Shown here piece after piece: positions 6,520-10,981 of a stretch of DNA of 10,981 bases (position 1 is its first letter; each line of letters begins with the position of its first letter). Under the pieces are notes generated by a model. It was not told where the DNA came from, ran no database searches, and saw nothing but the letters and a program-made list of their open reading frames with translations. The DNA is from Pelotomaculum sp. UBA5255. GTDB lineage: Bacteria; Bacillota; Desulfotomaculia; Desulfotomaculales; Pelotomaculaceae. The position numbers were made by a program, and so were the translations under genes. Location of the stretch: assembly GCA_002408725.1 (NCBI GenBank), contig DHTR01000067.1, forward strand, positions 33,164 through 44,144. Direction: 5' to 3'.

Positions 6520-6549
6520 ACCCCGGCAGTGTTTTCCCGCTGCCGGGGT
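6520..6549 (+). terminator. GC-rich hairpin between thpR and dgt-like gene
   Basis: CCCCGGCAG (6521-6529) pairs perfectly with CTGCCGGGG (6540-6548) over a 10-base loop, plus an outer A-T pair (6520, 6549). Only TTT follows the stem, so termination may be inefficient. It is the obvious candidate for ending the thpR transcript. A second, weaker hairpin, GCCTGT (6558-6563) with ACAGGC (6579-6584), follows at once. Confidence 0.55.
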
Positions 6550-6648
6550 TTGCCTTGGCCTGTAAAATAGGTTGCTGGACAGGCAGGATTATCATTTATA
6601 TTGACGAATATTTTTACGAACTCTCATTTTCTGTAAGGTGGTGGAAGC

Positions 6649-7650
6649 ATGCAGATCCGCCTGCGCGCCGAGGAGCTGGAACGCAACATTTTATCACCAC
6701 ACGCTTGCTTTAGCAGCACGAGCAGGGGCAGGGAGCGACCGGAGGCTGATTGCGGTGTCAGGACCTCTTTCCAGCGTGACCGTGACCGGATTATCCATTC
6801 CAAAAGCTTCCGCCGCCTGAAACACAAGACGCAGGTTTTCGCCATACCCGAAGGGGATCATTATCGCACTAGACTCACCCATACGCTGGAGGTTGCCCAA
6901 ATTGCACGCACAGTTGCACGGGCGTTGAGGCTCAATGAGGACCTGGCGGAAGCCGTGGCTTTGGGGCACGACCTGGGGCATACACCTTTCGGCCACGCCG
7001 GAGAGGAAGCGTTAAACGAGGTCTTTAGGCCCGGCTTCAAGCACAACGAGCAAAGCCTTCGGGTTGTGGATGTGCTGGAAGGGGGCAAAGGGCTCAACCT
7101 GACCTGGGAGGTCAGGGATGGCATTTTAAATCACACTGGTCCGGACAGACCGGCAACACTGGAAGGTCAGATTGTTAAAATTGCCGACAGGGTGGCTTAT
7201 ATCAACCATGACATTGATGACGCGATCCGGGGAGGGGTGCTGAACATTGAGCAGATTCCCGAACAGTGCCTGGAAGTCCTGGGAAGGGAGCACCGGAACA
7301 GAATCAATACAATGGTTCTTGACCTAATTCAGACCAACTGGAACAGCCCGGGAACGATTAAAATGAGCCCACAGGTGCAGGTTTCTACAGACCAGTTACG
7401 GGATTTTTTATTCCGCCATGTTTATGTCGGATCTAATGCAAAGCGCGAGGAGGCCAAGGCCGTCCATGTCGTTCAGTGCCTGTTCCGGTACTTTTTAGAA
7501 CACGTTGATTCGTTGCCCGTTGAATACCTTCAGCGCGCCCGGGCCGGAACAGCGGAGCGGGCAATTTGCGATTACATAGCAGGTATGACGGACAGGTTTG
7601 CCGTCCGGATCTACCAGAAGTACTTTCTGCCGCTACCCTGGTTGGTGTAA
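6649..7650 (+). CDS. dgt: dGTPase-like HD-domain deoxynucleotide triphosphohydrolase
   Basis: A 333-residue HD-superfamily metal-dependent phosphohydrolase, the shorter type common in Firmicutes. Family enzymes cleave dNTPs to deoxynucleoside and tripolyphosphate, often with allosteric activation by a dNTP, and so adjust DNA precursor pools. Seen are DRDRIIHSKSFRRLKHKTQVF (about 44-64), His78 in RLTHTLEV, the HD pair His107-Asp108 in GHDLGHTPFGHAGE, HNEQSLR near 132, and Asp180 in KIADRVAYINHDIDDA, which complete the metal-binding set. ATG 6649 is preceded by AAGGTGG from 6635 at a normal spacing. The gene sits upstream of dnaG-rpoD, an arrangement I recall from other clostridia and one that suits a DNA-replication role. 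Substrate preference cannot be read from sequence, so the symbol is by homology only. No defect is visible. Confidence 0.9.
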   Translation: MQIRLRAEELERNILSPHACFSSTSRGRERPEADCGVRTSFQRDRDRIIHSKSFRRLKHKTQVFAIPEGDHYRTRLTHTLEVAQIARTVARALRLNEDLAEAVALGHDLGHTPFGHAGEEALNEVFRPGFKHNEQSLRVVDVLEGGKGLNLTWEVRDGILNHTGPDRPATLEGQIVKIADRVAYINHDIDDAIRGGVLNIEQIPEQCLEVLGREHRNRINTMVLDLIQTNWNSPGTIKMSPQVQVSTDQLRDFLFRHVYVGSNAKREEAKAVHVVQCLFRYFLEHVDSLPVEYLQRARAGTAERAICDYIAGMTDRFAVRIYQKYFLPLPWLV

Positions 7651-7721
7651 GAACAAAATATAGAACAGTGAATGTGGCTTACATTATATGGCAATACTAT
7701 TTAAAAAAATGTCGATACTAG

Positions 7722-7750
7722 GGAGGAAAAGTATTAGTTGTAGCGAATAT
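7722..7750 (+). promoter_or_regulatory. Candidate sigma-H promoter of dnaG-rpoD
   Basis: The -35 part GGAGGAAAA (7722-7730) and the -10 part AGCGAATAT (7742-7750) both fit the B. subtilis sigma-H consensus as I recall it (RnAGGAwWW and RnnGAATww). The 11-base spacer is within the 11-12 range. It lies in the 213-base gap after the dgt-like gene, about 115 bases before the dnaG start. B. subtilis sigA has a known sigma-H promoter in its operon. The rest of the gap (7651-7721 and 7751-7863) is AT-rich with no gene and no convincing sigma-A promoter. Confidence 0.6.
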
Positions 7751-7863
7751 TCTTTTAATAAAAAATTTTAAGTGCGCTTTATAGATATTATTTTCATTAC
7801 CCGTGCTGCAGGACTCTATCATTATCTGTTGAATCATTTGTATATACAGAGGGTAATAAGTAG

Positions 7864-9765
7864 GTGATCTGGGTGGGCTTTATCCCTGATGAAATAATCG
7901 AAGCAGTCCGCCTGCGATCCAATATTATTGAGGTGGTTTCCCGCTACGTTCAATTGAAGAAAACAGGCAAAAACTATACCGGCATCTGCCCCTTTCACAG
8001 GGAACGTACACCGTCTTTTACAGTCACGCCGGAAAAACAGATTTTCTATTGTTTCGGTTGTGGTGCAGGGGGCGATGTTTTTCAGTTTCTAATGCTGAAA
8101 AATAACCTGAATTTTTACGAAGCAGTAAGTTTTTTAGCGGAACAGGCCGGAATTACCATACCCGCAGGTACAAACCCCGTTCAGAAAGAGATGGACCGCG
8201 AGCGGGAGGGCTTGCGACGGATTAACAGCCTGGCAAAGGATTATTTTCGCTACACCCTGCAGCACCACGACGACGCCGACCTTGCAAGACAGTATTTGGC
8301 CGGTCGGGAACTTACCCCGGAGGTGCTCGATCTTTTTCAGGTGGGTTTTGCCCTTGCGGGATGGGAGCACCTGCTGGGATTTCTGGGCAAGCAGGGTTTC
8401 CGGCCCGAAGAGATGGCCAAGGCGGGCCTGGTCGTCAAGAAGTTGAGCGGTGGCTACTATGACCGGTTCCGCAGCCGGATAATTCTCCCAATCTGGGACG
8501 CTACCGGTCGGGTTATAGGTTTTGGTGGGCGGGTTCTGGATGACTCCCAACCGAAATACATGAATACTCCCGAGACCCCGTTTTTCAGCAAGGGACGCAA
8601 CCTTTACGGGTTGCACCTGGCGAGGGCAGCCGTTCGGGAAAAAGGTTGTATTGTCGTGATGGAGGGTTATATGGATGTGATTACCGCACACCTGCACGGG
8701 GTTACAAATGCGGTGGCTTCCCTGGGAACTGCCCTGACCGAGGAGCAGGGCAGGCTGCTGATGAACTACAGTAAAAACGTGGTCATTGCCTATGACGCTG
8801 ACGCAGCCGGCGTGGCGGCCACCATCCGCAGCCTTGACCTTTTGCAGGAATTGGGGTGCCAGGTTAGTGTTTTAAGCATCCCCGACGGAAAGGACCCCGA
8901 CGATTATTTGCGAAAGCATGGTTATCAAGCCTGGGAAAGATTAATAGACACAGCTCCTTCCTTGATTGAATACAAGTTGCGTCAAAGCACGGCAGCCCGG
9001 GGTGTCAAAACGGTTTCAGATAAGCTGGAAATTATCAATCAGGTGCTTCCAAACATATCCGGTTTAAAAAGTGAAGTTGAAAAAGAAGAAGGGTTAAAAG
9101 CAATTGCCCGGGAACTAAACTTGAGTTGGGAAACAGTTGCAGGTGAATTTAAGCGATTTAAGACAAATACGGGTAAAAAATGGAGAAATCCGGATGATAT
9201 TGTTAAATCCAAGCATACTATAGTAAATAAAGAAGAGAAAATGGATGCTAGGAGCAAGGCAGAATCTGTTCTTTTGCGCCTAGTGTTGGAAAACCCTGAT
9301 CTGGGAAAAACTATCGTTGATAAAATGGGCCAGGCGCCCTTTAAAAATAAATCCTATCAAAAACTATATGAACATTGTATGAAAGTGGCCAAAGGGCCAC
9401 TTTACCAACCCGTGGAAATCTTCAAAGACCTTGACGATGATGAAAGGGGTCTGTTGAGTTTTTTGCTTACCCAGGGAATTCCGGGTGAGGACCCGGTTCA
9501 GATAATGAATTTATACGTGGAATCTATCAATCGCTGCTTGCGTCAGGAGCGCAGGGAAAACCTTTTGAAGGAAATCAATAAGGTGGAAAAGACGGGCAAT
9601 AACTGGCTTTACAACGGTTTATTGCATGAGCTTATGATTCTAAAAAGGATCGACGAGGCTGAAAGAGACGGAGATCAGGGAAGAATCGACCAGTTGCTGC
9701 AGGAATACCGGCAACTTGAGTCGAATAACTGGAAATACCCTAGAGAGGGGATTGATGGCAAGTGA
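7864..9765 (+). CDS. dnaG: DNA primase
   Basis: A 633-residue primase that makes RNA primers at the replication fork. The N-terminal zinc domain has the CHC2 ligands Cys42, His45, Cys63 and Cys66 (in CPFH and CFGC). The central RNA polymerase domain includes RFRSRIILPIWDATGRVIGFGGR (about 201-223), and the TOPRIM catalytic core has EGYMD with Glu267, YDADAAG with Asp311 and Asp313, and DGKDPDDYL near 341. The C-terminal part after about 460 is the helicase-binding region and, as usual, less conserved; its linker DNA (about 9000-9260) is visibly AT-rich. GTG 7864 is chosen because TAG lies directly upstream in frame and AGAGGG (7848-7853) sits 10 bases away; a second GTG at 7873 is possible. 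It overlaps rpoD by GTGA, so the two are co-translated. Confidence 0.97.
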   Translation: MIWVGFIPDEIIEAVRLRSNIIEVVSRYVQLKKTGKNYTGICPFHRERTPSFTVTPEKQIFYCFGCGAGGDVFQFLMLKNNLNFYEAVSFLAEQAGITIPAGTNPVQKEMDREREGLRRINSLAKDYFRYTLQHHDDADLARQYLAGRELTPEVLDLFQVGFALAGWEHLLGFLGKQGFRPEEMAKAGLVVKKLSGGYYDRFRSRIILPIWDATGRVIGFGGRVLDDSQPKYMNTPETPFFSKGRNLYGLHLARAAVREKGCIVVMEGYMDVITAHLHGVTNAVASLGTALTEEQGRLLMNYSKNVVIAYDADAAGVAATIRSLDLLQELGCQVSVLSIPDGKDPDDYLRKHGYQAWERLIDTAPSLIEYKLRQSTAARGVKTVSDKLEIINQVLPNISGLKSEVEKEEGLKAIARELNLSWETVAGEFKRFKTNTGKKWRNPDDIVKSKHTIVNKEEKMDARSKAESVLLRLVLENPDLGKTIVDKMGQAPFKNKSYQKLYEHCMKVAKGPLYQPVEIFKDLDDDERGLLSFLLTQGIPGEDPVQIMNLYVESINRCLRQERRENLLKEINKVEKTGNNWLYNGLLHELMILKRIDEAERDGDQGRIDQLLQEYRQLESNNWKYPREGIDGK

Positions 9766-10853
9766 GGGACGAACAAAAAACCGAGGGTGTTATGGACTTG
9801 ATCGAAAAGGGGAAAAAACGCGGTGTCCTGACTTACAACGAGATTATGGACAGTCTTCAGGGGACCGACCTGACACCCGAACAAATCGATGATATTTATG
9901 AAAAGTTGGCAGGCTTGGGTATAGAAGTTGTTCCGGAAGCACCCGAAACAGGGCCTGTTAGCAGCGCATCCATTGAATCCCCGCCTGAAGAAGTGGAAGT
10001 CGACTTGTCCATCCCTGAGGGCGTCGGCATAGATGATCCTGTCCGCATGTACCTTAAAGAAATTGGCCGGGTTCCCCTTCTGACCCCCCAAGAGGAAGTG
10101 GATCTGGCAAAGCGCATGGAGAATGGTGACGAGGAAGCGAAAAGAAGGCTGGCGGAAGCGAACTTAAGGCTGGTCGTGAGCATTGCCAAGCGCTACGTGG
10201 GCAGGGGCATGCTTTTCCTGGACCTGATCCAGGAAGGCAATTTGGGACTGATTAAAGCGGTTGAAAAATTTGATTACCGGAAGGGTTATAAATTCAGCAC
10301 CTATGCTACCTGGTGGATTCGTCAGGCCATCACCAGGGCTATCGCGGACCAGGCCAGAACCATCAGGATCCCGGTGCATATGGTGGAAACCATCAATAAA
10401 TTGATTCGGGTATCCCGGCAACTTTTACAGGAACTTGGCCGCGAGCCCAATCCTGATGAAATTGCCAAGGAAATGAATATTACTGAGGAAAAGGTCAGGG
10501 AAATCATGAAAATTGCCCAGGAACCGGTGTCCCTGGAAACACCCATAGGAGAAGAAGAGGACTCCCATCTGGGCGACTTCATCGAGGACCACGACGCCAG
10601 GGCTCCAGCCGAAGAAGCATCATTCACGCTTTTAAGGGAACAGTTGGACGAGGTATTAAAGACCTTAACTGAGCGGGAACAGAGGGTTTTGCGCTTGCGC
10701 TTTGGACTTGACGACGGGCGTGCCCGCACCCTGGAAGAGGTGGGACAGAAGTTTGGTGTCACGCGGGAGCGCATCCGGCAGATAGAGGCAAAAACCCTGC
10801 GCAAGCTCCGTCACCCCAGTCGCAGCAAAAAATTAAAAGATTACCTGGATTAA
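9762..10853 (+). CDS. rpoD: Primary RNA polymerase sigma factor (sigma-70/sigma-A)
   Basis: A 363-residue housekeeping sigma factor that directs RNA polymerase to -35/-10 promoters. A short region 1.1-like N-terminus is followed by region 1.2 (DDPVRMYLKEIGRVPLL, 91-107) and region 2 (about 130-205) with ANLRLVVSIAKRYVGRG, DLIQEGNLGLIKAVEKFD and the promoter-reading TYATWWIRQAITRAIADQ. Region 3 follows (about 205-280), then region 4 with TLTEREQRVLRLRFGL (301-316) and the HTH TLEEVGQKFGVTRERIRQIE (323-342). Length and order are those of Firmicute SigA. GTG 9762 overlaps the dnaG stop (GTGA), with AGAGAGGGG (9742-9750) 11 bases upstream; ATG 9792 is a less likely alternative. Translational coupling to dnaG and the upstream sigma-H-like promoter suggest operon control. 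Sigma-A-like boxes elsewhere in the window fit its specificity. Confidence 0.98.
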   Translation: MRDEQKTEGVMDLIEKGKKRGVLTYNEIMDSLQGTDLTPEQIDDIYEKLAGLGIEVVPEAPETGPVSSASIESPPEEVEVDLSIPEGVGIDDPVRMYLKEIGRVPLLTPQEEVDLAKRMENGDEEAKRRLAEANLRLVVSIAKRYVGRGMLFLDLIQEGNLGLIKAVEKFDYRKGYKFSTYATWWIRQAITRAIADQARTIRIPVHMVETINKLIRVSRQLLQELGREPNPDEIAKEMNITEEKVREIMKIAQEPVSLETPIGEEEDSHLGDFIEDHDARAPAEEASFTLLREQLDEVLKTLTEREQRVLRLRFGLDDGRARTLEEVGQKFGVTRERIRQIEAKTLRKLRHPSRSKKLKDYLD

Positions 10854-10873
10854 AAATCATATGGTCAGGTGCC

Positions 10874-10902
10874 TTGACTGAAGCTTAAAACTATCGTATA
10901 AT
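10874..10902 (+). promoter_or_regulatory. Near-consensus promoter of tRNA-Asn
   Basis: TTGACT (10874-10879) and a perfect TATAAT (10897-10902) are spaced by 17 bases. The start of transcription should fall near 10909, only about 9 bases before the mature tRNA. Strength of this order is typical of stable-RNA promoters. No intrinsic terminator is visible between the rpoD stop (10853) and this promoter. Confidence 0.88.
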
Positions 10903-10917
10903 ATCACTTGCCGATGT

Positions 10918-10981
10918 TCCTCGATAGCTCAACGGTAGAGCAACCGGCTGTTAACCGGTAGGTTGTAGGTTCGAATCCTAC
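10918..10981 (+). tRNA. tRNA-Asn (anticodon GUU), 3' end outside window
   Basis: The cloverleaf can be laid out by eye: acceptor 5' strand TCCTCGA (10918-10924), D stem GCTC/GAGC (10927-10930, 10938-10941) and anticodon stem ACCGG/CCGGT (10943-10947, 10955-10959). The loop CTGTTAA carries GTT at 10950-10952. The T stem GTAGG/CCTAC (10965-10969, 10977-10981) has the loop TTCGAAT. The window stops at the end of the T stem, so the acceptor 3' strand (expected TCGAGGA), discriminator and CCA are not seen. Confidence 0.93.

Noticed and set aside
6601..6629. TTGACG as a -35 for a dgt promoter.
   Set aside because: At 17 bases the matching -10 would be TCATTT, which is too far from consensus.
6492..6713. 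73-residue forward ORF across the thpR-dgt gap.
   Set aside because: It starts outside any good ribosome site, runs through the GC hairpin and into dgt in another frame, and shows no recognisable motif.
7820..7850. TATATA/TATACA as a sigma-A -10 for dnaG.
   Set aside because: No acceptable -35 at 16-18 bases, and the start would fall on or after the ribosome site.
8134..8697. 187-residue open frame on the - strand inside dnaG.
   Set aside because: It is a shadow of the dnaG frame; the sense strand carries the zinc and polymerase motifs of primase here.
1..10981. CRISPR array, prophage genes, riboswitch (T-box or other), or a new defence cluster.
   Set aside because: No regularly spaced repeats, integrase, phage structural genes or recognisable riboswitch core were seen. 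All substantial ORFs belong to known families.

Overview
The window looks like chromosomal DNA from a spore-forming clostridial Firmicute, probably near the Desulfotomaculum/Pelotomaculum group (Peptococcaceae). That placement is inferred from protein style, moderate GC content and gene order; no search was run. It carries the conserved Firmicute block glyS - ccpN - ppsR ... dnaG - rpoD. Bacillus subtilis has the same order with yqxD between yqfL and dnaG. Here that gap holds ppdK, a toxin-antitoxin pair, thpR and a dgt-like gene. Every complete gene is on the + strand.

Layout. Bases 1-486 are the 3' end of glyS (glycyl-tRNA synthetase beta subunit). After an AT-rich 148-base gap come ccpN (HTH plus two CBS domains), ppsR (bifunctional PPDK kinase/phosphorylase) and ppdK (pyruvate, phosphate dikinase). 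These three are packed as one unit with a 19-base gap and then an 11-base overlap, closed by a clear intrinsic terminator near 4841-4893. Bases 4917-5667 are a self-contained relB/relE-type cassette with its own promoter, palindromic operator, ATGA overlap and terminator. Bases 5668-5880 hold no convincing gene. They do contain a possible IS6-family inverted-repeat relic, a hairpin and a perfect -10 box just ahead of thpR (RNA 2',3'-cyclic phosphodiesterase). A gap with two hairpins leads to the HD-domain dGTPase-like gene. A 213-base gap with a good match to a sigma-H promoter precedes dnaG and rpoD, which overlap by four bases. The window ends inside a tRNA-Asn(GUU) gene with its own near-consensus promoter.

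How the genes fit together. CcpN is known in Bacillus as a repressor of gluconeogenic genes. PpsR switches PPDK off and on by modifying a threonine two residues from the catalytic histidine; both residues are present in this PPDK. The operon therefore reads as a transcriptional plus post-translational control unit for the pyruvate/PEP step. An 11-base site just upstream of ccpN matches the Bacillus CcpN operator consensus as I recall it, which suggests autoregulation. The dnaG-rpoD pair is the macromolecular-synthesis operon, and the sigma-H-like promoter would link it to early sporulation as in B. subtilis. I found no novel defence system, CRISPR array or prophage. The more interesting signals are regulatory sites and an accessory cassette inside an otherwise housekeeping region.
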